In this document: in pieces, positions 9,179-18,566 of the stretch
How the letters are laid out: the number at the start of each line of letters is the position of its first letter
Position numbering within the stretch: position 1 is the stretch's first letter
NCBI GenBank assembly: GCA_963847515.1
Contig: CAWKAA010000005.1
Span: forward strand, 1,736,001-1,800,000
DNA: 64,000 nt
Direction of reading: 5' to 3'
Source: QHXW01 sp963847515
GTDB lineage: Bacteria; Acidobacteriota; Terriglobia; Bryobacterales; Bryobacteraceae
Made by a program: the position numbers and the translations under genes
Notes under the pieces: model-generated
The model's database searches: none
Seen by the model: only the letters and a program-made list of their open reading frames with translations
Told to the model about the DNA's origin: nothing

Positions 9179-9972
9179 TGATGGCCCGGATCAAGAGAAT
9201 CTTACTTGGTCTCGGACTGGCGCTCCCGGCTTTTCGGATTCGGGAATTCTGGCGCGGTCTCGTGCGCCGCGGGCGTCGCGTCGAATCGCCGGATGGGTTT
9301 CCCATCCCTCCAGCCAGGCTCATCGTCCTGGCGACAGGATCGGCTGACCCCACTTGGTATACCGAAGGCGGCCGGCTGGCGGCGGAGAGCATCTGCGGGA
9401 TTCTGCGCGAAGCCGGTATCTCGCCCAATGACTTTCGCTCCGTCCTCGATTTTGGCTGCGGCTGCGGGCGCGTAATTCGCCGCTGGGGTTCCATCACGCC
9501 CGGCGCTCTGTATGGCACCGACTACAATCCTCACGCCGTGGAATGGTGCCGCCACAACCTACCCCTTGCAAAATTTCAGTCGAACACTCTAGAGCCGCGA
9601 CTTGATTACGCCGATCAACAATTTGAGTTTGCTTATGCACTGTCGGTTTTCACCCATATGCCAGAAGATCTCCAAAGACCGTGGATGAACGAACTGCGGA
9701 GAGTTCTGCGGCCTGGCGGATATCTTCTGATTACGGCTCAAGGTGACGAGTTCCTGCCTAAGCTGAACGAAACCGAACGCAATTTATATTGCGGCGGGGG
9801 CATGGTGACCCGGTACCAGCACGCCGCCGGGACGAATTTGTGCAGCATCTATCATCCCGAGTCGTACGTCCGCGAGCGCCTGGCCGAAAGCTTCACACTC
9901 GTCCTGTCGAAGCCGCGAGGCGCCCTGGGCAATGGCAGACAGGACATGTATCTGCTCCGTAAACCCCAATGA
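9175..9972 (+). CDS. Class I SAM-dependent methyltransferase
   Basis: 265 residues. SAM-binding motif I is VLDFGCGCGRVIRRW, followed by YGTDYNPHAVEWC (acidic motif II) and FAYALSVFTHMPEDL, then LRRVLRPGGYLLIT, all typical of Methyltransf_25-type enzymes. The N-terminal 30 residues (RIKRILLGLGLALPAFRIREF) are amphipathic and may associate with the membrane. GTG at 9175 overlaps the upstream stop (GTGA); in-frame ATGs follow at 9178 and 9181. In this operon it probably methylates a sugar of the repeat unit, but no substrate motif is visible. Confidence 0.87.
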   Translation: MMMARIKRILLGLGLALPAFRIREFWRGLVRRGRRVESPDGFPIPPARLIVLATGSADPTWYTEGGRLAAESICGILREAGISPNDFRSVLDFGCGCGRVIRRWGSITPGALYGTDYNPHAVEWCRHNLPLAKFQSNTLEPRLDYADQQFEFAYALSVFTHMPEDLQRPWMNELRRVLRPGGYLLITAQGDEFLPKLNETERNLYCGGGMVTRYQHAAGTNLCSIYHPESYVRERLAESFTLVLSKPRGALGNGRQDMYLLRKPQ

Positions 9973-11117
9973 ACATTTTGCAATGTGTGGGCGATATCGA
10001 TCCGGCGTTGGGAGGGAGCGTGGAAGCCGCGCGGCAGCTCGCAATCGCGCTCGATCGTCAGGGCCACGGTGTGGAGTTGGTCACGTTGCGCCGGCCGCGG
10101 CCGGACTGGATCGCCTGCTGGCCGGGAACCGTTCATTGCTCGGGGCCCTCCCACACCCGGTATCTCTATAGTCCGCGCCTCCACAAATGGATTGCCCAAC
10201 ACGCGTCGAAATACGATGCCATCGTGATTCACGGCCTCTGGCGTTATACCAGCGCGGGCGTGTGGCGCGGGCTCCGCGGACACAAAGTTCCGTATTTCGT
10301 CTTCGCTCACGGCATGCTCGATCCGTACTTCAAGCGCGCTTACCCGAGGAAGCATCTCCAGAAAGCCGCGTGCTGGCTCGCCGCGGAACGCCGCGTGCTC
10401 CGGGATGCCAAGGCAGTGCTGTTCACCTGCGCGGAAGAGCGGCTGCGGGCGCGCCGGACATTTTGGCCTTATTCCTGTCGCGAGCGCGTAGTAGGTTTGG
10501 GTATCGCACGGCCCGAAGGCGACCTCGCGGCCCAGAAGCGGGAATTCTATGCATTGTTCCCGCAGCTAGCCGGCAAGCGCGTGGCCTTGTTTCTGGCCCG
10601 CCTCCATCCAAAAAAGGGCTGCGATCTGCTGATTCGAGCGTTCGCCCGCGTGGCATCCAAGGACCCGCTGCTTCGGCTCGTCATGGCAGGTCCCGACGAA
10701 TGCGGCTGGAGGGCCGAACTGGAACGTCTTGTCGCAAGACTGGGTGTCAGCAACCGGGTCATCTGGACCGGTCCGCTCTACGGGGCCGTCAAGCAAGGCG
10801 CCTTGGGCGCTGCGGATGTGCTGGCGCTTCCCTCGCACACCGAGAATTTCGGCATCAGCGTGGTGGAAGCCATGGCTTGTGGCGTGCCGGTGCTGGTTTC
10901 CAACCAGGTAAATATCTGGCGCGAGATCGAGTCGGATGGCGCGGGCCTCGCGGCGACACCGGACGTAGCGGGAATCACGGGGTTGTTCGAGCGCTGGCTC
11001 GCCACGCCGGCTCCGGTGCGCCTCCGGATGCGAACCAATGCTGCCCGTTCCTTCGCCCGCCGGTATGAACTGGAAAACTTTGCCCGTGGATTCATCGAAT
11101 GCATCAGAACGGCGTGA
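9969..11117 (+). CDS. Glycosyltransferase family 4 (GT-B fold)
   Basis: 382 residues. The N-terminal domain has GGSVEAARQLAIAL and HGLWRYTSAGVWR. The C-terminal nucleotide-sugar domain has ALFLARLHPKKGCDLLIRAF, VIWTGPLYG and the E-x7-E type motif ENFGISVVEAMACGVPVLVS. This places it in the WcaI/Bme-type GT4 group that extends lipid-linked oligosaccharides in the cytoplasm. The ATG overlaps the methyltransferase stop by 4 bases. Confidence 0.9.
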   Translation: MNILQCVGDIDPALGGSVEAARQLAIALDRQGHGVELVTLRRPRPDWIACWPGTVHCSGPSHTRYLYSPRLHKWIAQHASKYDAIVIHGLWRYTSAGVWRGLRGHKVPYFVFAHGMLDPYFKRAYPRKHLQKAACWLAAERRVLRDAKAVLFTCAEERLRARRTFWPYSCRERVVGLGIARPEGDLAAQKREFYALFPQLAGKRVALFLARLHPKKGCDLLIRAFARVASKDPLLRLVMAGPDECGWRAELERLVARLGVSNRVIWTGPLYGAVKQGALGAADVLALPSHTENFGISVVEAMACGVPVLVSNQVNIWREIESDGAGLAATPDVAGITGLFERWLATPAPVRLRMRTNAARSFARRYELENFARGFIECIRTA

Positions 11118-11908
11118 CGGCGGTAGATCTATCCGTTGTCATTGTGAACCACAATCACCGTCCTGTAATCGAAAACTGTTTCGCATCGCTATATTCCCTG
11201 CCGGATCGTGCGACGTTCGAAGTTGCGCTAATCGACAATGCTTGTGCCGACGGGACTGCGGATTGGGTAGCGGCGCGGTATCCGCAGGTCGTCATCCACC
11301 GCAACCGGGCGCCTTTGGGTTTCGCCGCCAATGCCAACGCAGGCCTGCGTGCGCTCCGACGAGGCCGCTACGCCCTGCTGCTTAATCCGGATGTGACGGC
11401 TATTCCCGGTTTGTTGGACGGGCTGGTAGGCTTCATGGACGGGCATCCGCGCGCCGGCATCGCTGCGCCGCAACTCTTCAATGATGATGGTACGTTTCAA
11501 CCGAACTGCCGCCGCGTACCCACACCCGCCGCGCTGGCGTTGCGCGCCTTGCGTGTGGATGAGGTATGGAAGAGCCCGCCCGTCCGTCGTTACTTGATGG
11601 ACGGCGAGCGGCGCGGCGCCGCTGAAGTGGATTGGGTCACGGGAGCCTTGATGGTGGCTCGCCGCGCGGCGATCGAAGCTGTGGGCGGGCTCGACGAAAG
11701 CTATTTCCTGTACTGGGAAGACCTCGACTGGTGCTGCCGAATGCGGCAGGCAGGCTGGAGCGTGTATCGCGTTCCTGAGGCCCGGGCCATTCATTCGCAA
11801 CGCCGTCGGGGCGTCCGCCGGCCGTTCAGCCGCGCCTGCCGCGAGCAGGTACTGGGGGCGATTCGATTCTTCCGCAAATTCGGGTGGAATCCAATAGGGG
11901 CGGCTTGA
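11114..11908 (+). CDS. Glycosyltransferase family 2, rhamnosyltransferase (WbbL)-like
   Basis: 264 residues from GTG 11114. Motifs are LSVVIVNHNHRPVIENC, LIDNACADGTADWV, LGFAANANAGLRALRRGRY, LLLNPDVTAIPGLLD and FLYWEDLDWCCRMRQAGWSV, the usual order in WbbL-like transferases. An ATG at 11099 is in frame, but the GTG at 11114 makes the GTGA overlap that recurs in this operon. The stop shares one base with the next start (TGATG). The donor sugar is not evident. Confidence 0.87.
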   Translation: MTAVDLSVVIVNHNHRPVIENCFASLYSLPDRATFEVALIDNACADGTADWVAARYPQVVIHRNRAPLGFAANANAGLRALRRGRYALLLNPDVTAIPGLLDGLVGFMDGHPRAGIAAPQLFNDDGTFQPNCRRVPTPAALALRALRVDEVWKSPPVRRYLMDGERRGAAEVDWVTGALMVARRAAIEAVGGLDESYFLYWEDLDWCCRMRQAGWSVYRVPEARAIHSQRRRGVRRPFSRACREQVLGAIRFFRKFGWNPIGAA

Positions 11909-13377
11909 TGGGGACTCAGACCGCATTCTCGGGACAGGCGTTGCGACCGGCAGAGATTGCTCAGGCAGCTGTTGTGCCGCAAGCGCGGCCGCGAGCCACC
12001 GCGTGCGCCCTCTTAGCCACCGACCTTTGCGCCATCTTCACAGCCCGCATTCTGGCGATGGGCATGTTGCATTGGCTTCATCCGGGCGCCGGCCTCCCCA
12101 ATTTCCTGGGTTTCTTGGAGTCGCTTGGACTATTTGCATTAACCTATGAAGCTCTCGGTTTGTACATGGGAGGAGGGATGAGTACTGTCGAGGAACTGCG
12201 GCGCGCGGTGCTCGGCACTGGATTCGTGTGCTTGCTGCTGGCGGCATCCCTGTTCTTCCTGCAACACCCCCGGATTCATGGAGGTTTGCTGGTCCTCTCA
12301 GGAGGCTTGACCGCGGCAGCCGTGCCGCTCGCGCGATCCGCCGTCCGCAGACTGTTTGCGAAAAGGCATTGGTGGGGCGTGCCGGTTATCGTCTTGGGCG
12401 CGGGCCGCGCCGGCGCGGCCTTGATCGAGGGTCTTCGACAACACCCAGAGATCGGCTTTAAGCCGTTGGCCTGCTTTGATGACGATCCTCAAGGCAAGGG
12501 TGAATGCGAAGGAGTGCCCATCTACGGCCGTCTCGCAGTGGCAGGCGCGCTTGCGAAATCCATAAAGGTGCGCCACGCGCTGGTTGCCGCGACCGGAATG
12601 GCCCGCGAGGACCTGGTCTGGATGCTGGATGACTGGGGTGCGGCCTTCACTCACGTGATCCTGATCCCCAACCTGTTCGGACTAGCAAGTCTGTGGGCTT
12701 CCACGCGAGACATTGGCGGCATGCCGGGCTTGGAGATGCGGCAGGACCTCTTGATTCCCTACAACTGTTGGACCAAGCGCGCTATGGATATTGCCGGCGC
12801 GCTGATCCTGGGCCTGCTCGCTCTGCCGGTCCTGGCCACGGCCGCCATCTGGATCAAGTTCGTCAGCCGGGGATCGGTTTTGTACAGCCAGGAGCGCGAA
12901 GGCGAGAAGGGCCGCGGAATCTCGATCACTAAACTTCGCACGATGCGCCCGGACGCGGAGTCGGTGCTGACGAGCGTCCTCTCTGAATCGGCCGAAATTC
13001 GTGCCGAGTGGGAGTGCCGTTTCAAGCTTCGAAAGGATCCGCGCATCCTTCCGGCTGTGGGAAAATTCCTCCGGAAGACAAGCCTGGATGAATTACCGCA
13101 GTTATGGAGCGTGCTTAAAGGCGAAATGAGCCTGGTGGGTCCGCGCCCATTTCCGCAATATCATCTCGACGGGTTTGGACAAGGTTTCCGCACGCTCCGT
13201 GGCCGCGTCAAACCAGGCCTCACAGGCCTGTGGCAGGTTTCCGACCGCGCCGACGGCGATCTCGAGGTCCAGGAAACCCTTGACACTTACTACATCCGGA
13301 ACTGGTCCCTCTGGCTGGACTTATACATCCTGGCCCGCACGGTTCGGGCGGTTCTGTGCCCCAAGGGCGCTTACTGA
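11908..13377 (+). CDS. Undecaprenyl-phosphate sugar phosphotransferase, WbaP-like
   Basis: 489-residue polyprenol-phosphate hexose-1-phosphate transferase, expected to start repeat-unit synthesis on the inner membrane. It has about four N-terminal membrane helices, a Rossmann-like middle domain (VLGAGRAGAALIEGL, ACFDDDP), a re-entrant hydrophobic segment and the catalytic bacterial sugar transferase domain with LRKTSLDELPQLWSVLKG, MSLVGPRPF and KPGLTGLWQVSDRAD. The length matches three-domain WbaP proteins. It is the last gene of the operon. The first sugar (galactose or glucose phosphate) cannot be inferred. Confidence 0.9.
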   Translation: MGTQTAFSGQALRPAEIAQAAVVPQARPRATACALLATDLCAIFTARILAMGMLHWLHPGAGLPNFLGFLESLGLFALTYEALGLYMGGGMSTVEELRRAVLGTGFVCLLLAASLFFLQHPRIHGGLLVLSGGLTAAAVPLARSAVRRLFAKRHWWGVPVIVLGAGRAGAALIEGLRQHPEIGFKPLACFDDDPQGKGECEGVPIYGRLAVAGALAKSIKVRHALVAATGMAREDLVWMLDDWGAAFTHVILIPNLFGLASLWASTRDIGGMPGLEMRQDLLIPYNCWTKRAMDIAGALILGLLALPVLATAAIWIKFVSRGSVLYSQEREGEKGRGISITKLRTMRPDAESVLTSVLSESAEIRAEWECRFKLRKDPRILPAVGKFLRKTSLDELPQLWSVLKGEMSLVGPRPFPQYHLDGFGQGFRTLRGRVKPGLTGLWQVSDRADGDLEVQETLDTYYIRNWSLWLDLYILARTVRAVLCPKGAY

Positions 13378-13381
13378 AAGT

Positions 13382-13816
13382 TCAGTACGCCGGATTTTCA
13401 CTCATTTTCCAACGCCAGGGAGTGGATTCCGAGGCACCCATCACCGCGACAGAGGACGCGGCTGAAGCCTGCATCGGCGTGTGCGCCTTGTTCGGCTGAA
13501 ACCGGTAACCCACGCCGAAAATTGTTTCGATATACACGGTGCCGTACTTGCCAAGGCTTTTACGCAAACGGCGGACATGAACGTCCAAAGTCCGGGTCCG
13601 GATGTCCTGCCCATAACCCCACACCAGCATCAGAAGGGTTTCACGTGGCACCAGTTGCCCCGGGTGGCGCGCGAGAAAGGCCAGAAGCGAGAAGGCCTTA
13701 GCCGTCAGTTTCATGGGTGCGCCATCCATAAGGGCGATTTCGCGTTCGAAGTCTACGGTCAGGTGCGAGTCCTGGTAGCATTCGACGCACGTTGCGGTGG
13801 TCTGCTGTAACTCCAT
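13382..13816 (-). CDS. Single-domain OmpR/PhoB-type winged-helix regulator
   Basis: 144 residues containing only the C-terminal effector domain of response regulators (about residues 20-108): MKLTAKAFSLLAFLARHPGQ, ETLLMLVWGYG, TRTLDVHVRRLRKSLG and IFGVGYRF. There is no receiver domain or membrane segment, so it is not a standard two-component regulator. A good ribosome site (AAGGAGAG) precedes the ATG. It converges on the polysaccharide operon, ending 4 bases from wbaP, and diverges from another winged-helix protein. A role in controlling either is inference. Confidence 0.85.
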   Translation of the reverse strand: MELQQTTATCVECYQDSHLTVDFEREIALMDGAPMKLTAKAFSLLAFLARHPGQLVPRETLLMLVWGYGQDIRTRTLDVHVRRLRKSLGKYGTVYIETIFGVGYRFQPNKAHTPMQASAASSVAVMGASESTPWRWKMSENPAY

Positions 13817-13944
13817 TCACTCTCCTTCAGACAAAGTCTCTTACACGGATGTTTTCTTTTTGGAATCATCAGTCTGCTCGATTAGGACGTTTCACATCAA
13901 TATATGGGAGATGATACGTCGAATAAATCGAGATGACATCAGAA

Positions 13945-13961
13945 CTCATTGGATCAATGAG
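13945..13961. promoter_or_regulatory. Perfect palindrome in a divergent regulatory region
   Basis: CTCATTG and CAATGAG arms separated by GAT, lying between two divergently transcribed winged-helix genes and 68 bases before the preferred start at 14029. It looks like an operator half-site pair; no binding protein can be assigned. Confidence 0.35.
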
Positions 13962-14028
13962 ACTTACAGATTTGGGTGACTTCGGCCCAGAGCTGGCGTT
14001 ACACTCATTTAAGTCGCGTTGCTTCAAC

Positions 14029-15807
14029 ATGGGACCTTCCGGCCCGACTCTGCACGCTGTCCGCTTCGGACTCTTCGAGTTCGATCCACGCTCCGGAGAC
14101 CTTCGTAAACAGGGACGCAAGGTGCGTCTCGAGGGCCAGCCCGTTCAGATACTCACCAAACTGCTCAACTGTCCGGGTGAACTGGTCACGCGCGAGGAAT
14201 TGCAGCGCGAGCTCTGGCCGGCTGACACATTTGTAAACTTCGAGCAGAGTCTGAACGCCGCAGTGAAGCGGCTTCGCCACGCTTTGGGCGACTCTCCGGA
14301 CAACTCTCGATTCGTAGAGACACTGGCGCGGCGCGGCTACCGCTTCATTGCGCCCGTCAGTTATCTGGCGGACGCCTCGGTATCCCAACAGGCGCCGTCG
14401 CCCGCTGTAGGATCGTTGGCCGTACTGCCTTTTGAAAACGCCGAGACTGATCCGGGGACTGAGTATCTCGCGGACGGCATAACGGAGACGCTGATCAACC
14501 AGCTTTCGCGCCTCGCTTGCTTGCGCGTGATGGCGCGAAGCACCGTCTTCCGGTACAAAGACAAAACTCTCGATCCGCGAGCGATTGGCCGCAAGCTGGG
14601 TGTCGACGCCGTGCTCATCGGCAGAGTTCTGCAGCGAGGCGACGCGTTGCTGGTAGGAACCGAGCTGGTGGAAGTGCAGAACGGCTGGCAGCTTTGGGGC
14701 GAGCAGTACAATCGCCGGCTCGCGGACATTTTTGCGGTGGAGGAAGAGATTTCGCGCGAGATTTCGGAAAAGCTGCGGGTACGTCTGACGGGCGAAGACA
14801 GAAACCGTCTGGGCAAGCGCTATACGCAAAGCACCGAAGCCTACCAGGATTATCTAAAGGGCAGGTATCACTTGAACCGGCTGATGGAGGGCGGCCTGAA
14901 GAAGGCGATCGAATGCTTCGAGGGCGCCATCCAGCGGGACGCTAATTACGCCCTAGCATACACGGGACTCGCAGATTCTCTGGGATTGATGGGGTTCATG
15001 GGATTGGCTCCCGCCGCGGAGGTGATGCCCAAAGCCAAGGAGGCGGCGCGGCGCGCTATCGAGCTCGACGACAGCCTGCCTGAAGCCCATGCCTCGCTAG
15101 GCGGTATCTTCAAAAACTACGACTGGGACTGGGCCGCGTCGGAGCGCGAATTCCAGAGAGCGCTCGTTCTGAATCCGAATTATGCCAACGGTCGGCGCAT
15201 GTACGCATCGTACCTGGCGGCGGTGGGCAGACCGGAAGAGTCGCTGCGCGAGAGCCGTCTTGCGCTCGAGTTGGACCCGTTTTCTTTACCTATCCGGCTA
15301 GAGTCTGGCTACAACGCCTACATGGCGGATGACTACGATCGGGCATTGGAGGAGGCCTTGCGAACGCTCGAACTGGAGCCTCAATTCGCGCCCGCGCAGT
15401 CCATCCTGGGACAAATCTACGAGCAGCAAGGCCGGTACGATGAAGCCATCGCGGCACTCGAGAAAGCACGAATTCTCGCCAACGAACATCCAGCTACTTT
15501 AGCGGCGCTAGCTCACGCTCTTGCCGGCGCGGGCCGGATGGAGGAAGCCCGCGCGTTGACTGGCCGGCTGACGGAATTATCGCGCCGGCAGCACGTTTCC
15601 CCGTTCTGGCTGGCCCTGGCCTACGAAGGAATCGGCGAAAAGGCCGCGGCGCTAGATTCAGTCGAGAAAGCTTACGAGCAGCACGACGTTATCCTGGTCT
15701 GGTTAGGAACCGAGCCGCGGCTCGATTCATTGCGCGGGGAGCCGCGGTTTGTCGAGATTCTGCGACGCATTGGACTAACGCCGCTGGCCGACAGCGCCCG
15801 AGCGTAA
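14029..15807 (+). CDS. Winged-helix / TolB-like / TPR protein (CadC-type DNA-binding head)
   Basis: 592 residues from ATG 14029. An N-terminal Trans_reg_C winged helix (VRFGLFEFDPRSGDL, FEQSLNAAVKRLRHALGD, RRGYRFIAP) is followed by a TolB-N/FlgO-like domain (SLAVLPFENAETDPGTEYLA, LACLRVMARSTVFRYK, DAVLIGRVLQRGDALLVG) and then many TPR units (about residues 290-570). No membrane helix separates the domains, unlike CadC/ToxR. The frame is open to 13933, but 14029 fits the family N-terminus and leaves the palindrome outside the gene. The family is common in acidobacteria; the targets are unknown. Confidence 0.83.
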   Translation: MGPSGPTLHAVRFGLFEFDPRSGDLRKQGRKVRLEGQPVQILTKLLNCPGELVTREELQRELWPADTFVNFEQSLNAAVKRLRHALGDSPDNSRFVETLARRGYRFIAPVSYLADASVSQQAPSPAVGSLAVLPFENAETDPGTEYLADGITETLINQLSRLACLRVMARSTVFRYKDKTLDPRAIGRKLGVDAVLIGRVLQRGDALLVGTELVEVQNGWQLWGEQYNRRLADIFAVEEEISREISEKLRVRLTGEDRNRLGKRYTQSTEAYQDYLKGRYHLNRLMEGGLKKAIECFEGAIQRDANYALAYTGLADSLGLMGFMGLAPAAEVMPKAKEAARRAIELDDSLPEAHASLGGIFKNYDWDWAASEREFQRALVLNPNYANGRRMYASYLAAVGRPEESLRESRLALELDPFSLPIRLESGYNAYMADDYDRALEEALRTLELEPQFAPAQSILGQIYEQQGRYDEAIAALEKARILANEHPATLAALAHALAGAGRMEEARALTGRLTELSRRQHVSPFWLALAYEGIGEKAAALDSVEKAYEQHDVILVWLGTEPRLDSLRGEPRFVEILRRIGLTPLADSARA

Positions 15808-15868
15808 TTTTCTCCGGCATCGGCGAAAGCACGTCTGGTCTGAGCTCCTGTTATATTGAAATTTCCCC

Positions 15869-18535
15869 ATGCAACTTGAGAAAGTTTACGAGCCGCAGCG
15901 GTTCGAGCCGCACTGGGCACAGTGGTGGATCGACGCCGGTATCTTCTATGCCGACGTGAAAAGCCGGGCGCCGGTGTTTTCGCTCATGATTCCGCCGCCC
16001 AATGTCACCGGTTCTCTGCACATCGGCCACATGTTGGAACATACCGAGATCGATTGCACCGTCCGATGGCACCGCATGCGCGGGGACAACACGTTGTGGC
16101 TGCCGGGAACCGATCACGCCAGCATTTCCACCGAGATGATGGTCAAGCGCCAGCTCGAAAAAGAGGGGATCAATCGCCGCGAAATGGGGCGCGAGAAATT
16201 TCTCGAGCGCGCGTGGCAATGGAAGGAACAGTACGGGGACACCATCAAGCGCCAGATGGTGCGGCTGGGCGCAAGCTGCGACTGGAGCCGCGAACGTTTC
16301 ACCATGGACTCAGGGCTCTCGCACGCTGTGCGGGAAGCGTTCGTTCGGCTGTGGGAGCGCGGCCTCATCTATCGCGGGGAGTACATGGTGAACTGGTGCC
16401 CTACCTGCAATACGGCACTGTCGGACCTCGAGGTCAAACACGAGGAGAGCGCCGGCCATTTGTGGCACATCCGCTATCCCGTAGTTGGGATGGACCGGTA
16501 TCTGGTGGTGGCGACGACCCGGCCGGAGACGATGCTAGGCGATACGGCAGTGGCCATCAATCCCAAAGATGCCCGCTACTTCGACCTGCACGGCAAGACT
16601 GTGATGCTGCCCCTGATGGACCGCGAGATCCCCGTGATCCTCGACGAGCTTGCCGATCCCAAGTTCGGCACCGGCGTCGTCAAGGTAACGCCGGCACATG
16701 ATCCTAACGACTTCGAGGCCGGAAAACGCCACGACCTGCCAAGGATCAAAGTCATCGACGAGAGCGGGCACATGACGGGGGACGCCGGCCGCTATGCCGG
16801 CCTCGATCGTTTCGAAGCACGGAGGCAGGTGGTTGCGCATCTCGAGCAACTCGGGCTGATCGACAAGATTGAAGACTATCAGGTGAATCTCGGCCGCTGC
16901 GAACGCACCACGGACATCGTCGAGCCATTGATTTCGATGCAGTGGTTCGTCAAAACCAAGCCGCTGGCCGAAAAAGCCATCCGCGTGGTGGATTCGGGCG
17001 AGATCGTTTTCATTCCGGACAACTGGACCAAGGTTTATCACGAGTGGATGGACAACATCCGCGACTGGTGCATCTCACGCCAGTTATGGTGGGGTCACCG
17101 CATTCCCGCGTGGCATTGCCGGGACTGCGCGGAAGTCACCGTGTCGCGCGAGGACCCAACGCGCTGCGATCAATGCGGCAGCTCGCGGCTGGAGCAGGAC
17201 CCGGATGTGCTCGACACCTGGTTCAGCTCGGGTTTGTGGCCGTTCTCGACGCTCGGGTGGCCGGATGACACCGAAGATCTGCGCACCTTCTATCCGACTT
17301 CGCTGCTGATCACGGGTTTCGACATCCTGTTTTTCTGGGTTGCGCGCATGATCATGTTCGGCATGGAGTTTATGGGTAAGGTTCCCTTCCGCGAGGTTTA
17401 CATTCACGCCCTGGTGCGCGATGCCGACCGGCAAAAGATGTCGAAGACGAAGGGGAACACCATCGACCCGCTGGTGGTGACCGAGAAGTACGGGACCGAT
17501 GCCGTGCGCATGGCGCTTCTGATGGCGGCGGCGCCGGGGACGGATATTGCTCTTTCGGAAGATCGGATGGAATCAGCAAGGGCGTTCGCGAACAAGATTT
17601 GGAACGCGGCGCGATGGCTGTTCATGAATATGGAGCGGTCGGGAGTGGAGCCGTGGGTACCGGAGGACTTGCAGGCGTACAAGCCTGAGCGGCGCGGCCA
17701 AGAAGTTCCCGACGAGGACCGCTGGATTTTCAGCCTGCTGAGCCAGGTTTCAGAAGTTGTTAACCGAGCTATCGATCAGTACCGGTATCACGAGGCCGCG
17801 CAGGAACTCTGGCACTTCTTCTGGCACGACTTCTGTGACTGGTATGTCGAGACTAAGAAGCCGCGCCTCAAGCCGGAGTCCGGCCTTACGGCGGACTGGC
17901 GCAATCTGCTGGCGGCATTCGAAGCGGCCCTAAGGCTGCTCCATCCGGTAATGCCGTTCCTCACCGAGGAGGTCTGGCAGCGCCTGGTGGCGGGTGCGAC
18001 GACTCGGCCGAGGTCGATCGCTCTTGCGCCATATCCCAAACCGAACGACGCCTGGACGGCAACGCCGGACGAACTCAAGATCGGACCCCTCCAAAGCATC
18101 ATGTCGGCCGCGCGAACACTTCGGACGGAAATGAAGCTCGATCCCAGGGTGAAGGTGACCGGCATTCTGTATTCGAAGCTGCCCGAGGTCCATGATGCAG
18201 CACGGTACTACGAGGCGACTATCCAAAGCGGAACGAACGTGACCCTCGACTTTTCTCACGACGCGGCCCCGCAGTCGGCTGCGGTCATCTCTTGGCCAAC
18301 AGGCGATCTGGAACTCAGGGCAACGGCAGCCAATGTTGGAGAGCAGCGCAAGCGATTGGAGAAAGAGCGCGAGCAACTCGAGAAGAATATCGCGAATAAT
18401 AACCGTCAATTGAAGGACGAGACGTTCCTGAACCGTGCGCCGGCACACGTGGTGGAAGGGCTGCGGACTAAGCTGGTGGACTACGAGACCCAGCTTCAAA
18501 AAATCCGCAATACGCTCGACGGGCTCTCCGCATGA
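15869..18535 (+). CDS. valS: Valyl-tRNA synthetase
   Basis: Class I aminoacyl-tRNA synthetase of 888 residues that charges tRNA-Val. It has the HIGH motif in PPPNVTGSLHIGHMLEHT, a CP1 editing domain with TTRPETMLGDTAV, the WWGHRIPAWHC zinc-binding insert (CRDC/CDQC), GFDILFFWVARMI and the KMSK loop KMSKTKGN. The C-terminus is the family's coiled coil (LEKEREQLEKNIANNNRQL), which contacts tRNA. Full length. Confidence 0.97.
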   Translation: MQLEKVYEPQRFEPHWAQWWIDAGIFYADVKSRAPVFSLMIPPPNVTGSLHIGHMLEHTEIDCTVRWHRMRGDNTLWLPGTDHASISTEMMVKRQLEKEGINRREMGREKFLERAWQWKEQYGDTIKRQMVRLGASCDWSRERFTMDSGLSHAVREAFVRLWERGLIYRGEYMVNWCPTCNTALSDLEVKHEESAGHLWHIRYPVVGMDRYLVVATTRPETMLGDTAVAINPKDARYFDLHGKTVMLPLMDREIPVILDELADPKFGTGVVKVTPAHDPNDFEAGKRHDLPRIKVIDESGHMTGDAGRYAGLDRFEARRQVVAHLEQLGLIDKIEDYQVNLGRCERTTDIVEPLISMQWFVKTKPLAEKAIRVVDSGEIVFIPDNWTKVYHEWMDNIRDWCISRQLWWGHRIPAWHCRDCAEVTVSREDPTRCDQCGSSRLEQDPDVLDTWFSSGLWPFSTLGWPDDTEDLRTFYPTSLLITGFDILFFWVARMIMFGMEFMGKVPFREVYIHALVRDADRQKMSKTKGNTIDPLVVTEKYGTDAVRMALLMAAAPGTDIALSEDRMESARAFANKIWNAARWLFMNMERSGVEPWVPEDLQAYKPERRGQEVPDEDRWIFSLLSQVSEVVNRAIDQYRYHEAAQELWHFFWHDFCDWYVETKKPRLKPESGLTADWRNLLAAFEAALRLLHPVMPFLTEEVWQRLVAGATTRPRSIALAPYPKPNDAWTATPDELKIGPLQSIMSAARTLRTEMKLDPRVKVTGILYSKLPEVHDAARYYEATIQSGTNVTLDFSHDAAPQSAAVISWPTGDLELRATAANVGEQRKRLEKEREQLEKNIANNNRQLKDETFLNRAPAHVVEGLRTKLVDYETQLQKIRNTLDGLSA

Positions 18536-18566
18536 TCGGCCTCTCGCACCCAGGGATTCTGTTCTG

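Noticed and set aside
10187..11068. 293-codon plus-strand frame inside the GT4 gene
   Set aside because: Arg/Gly/Ser-rich translation without motifs, fully inside a real glycosyltransferase in another frame.
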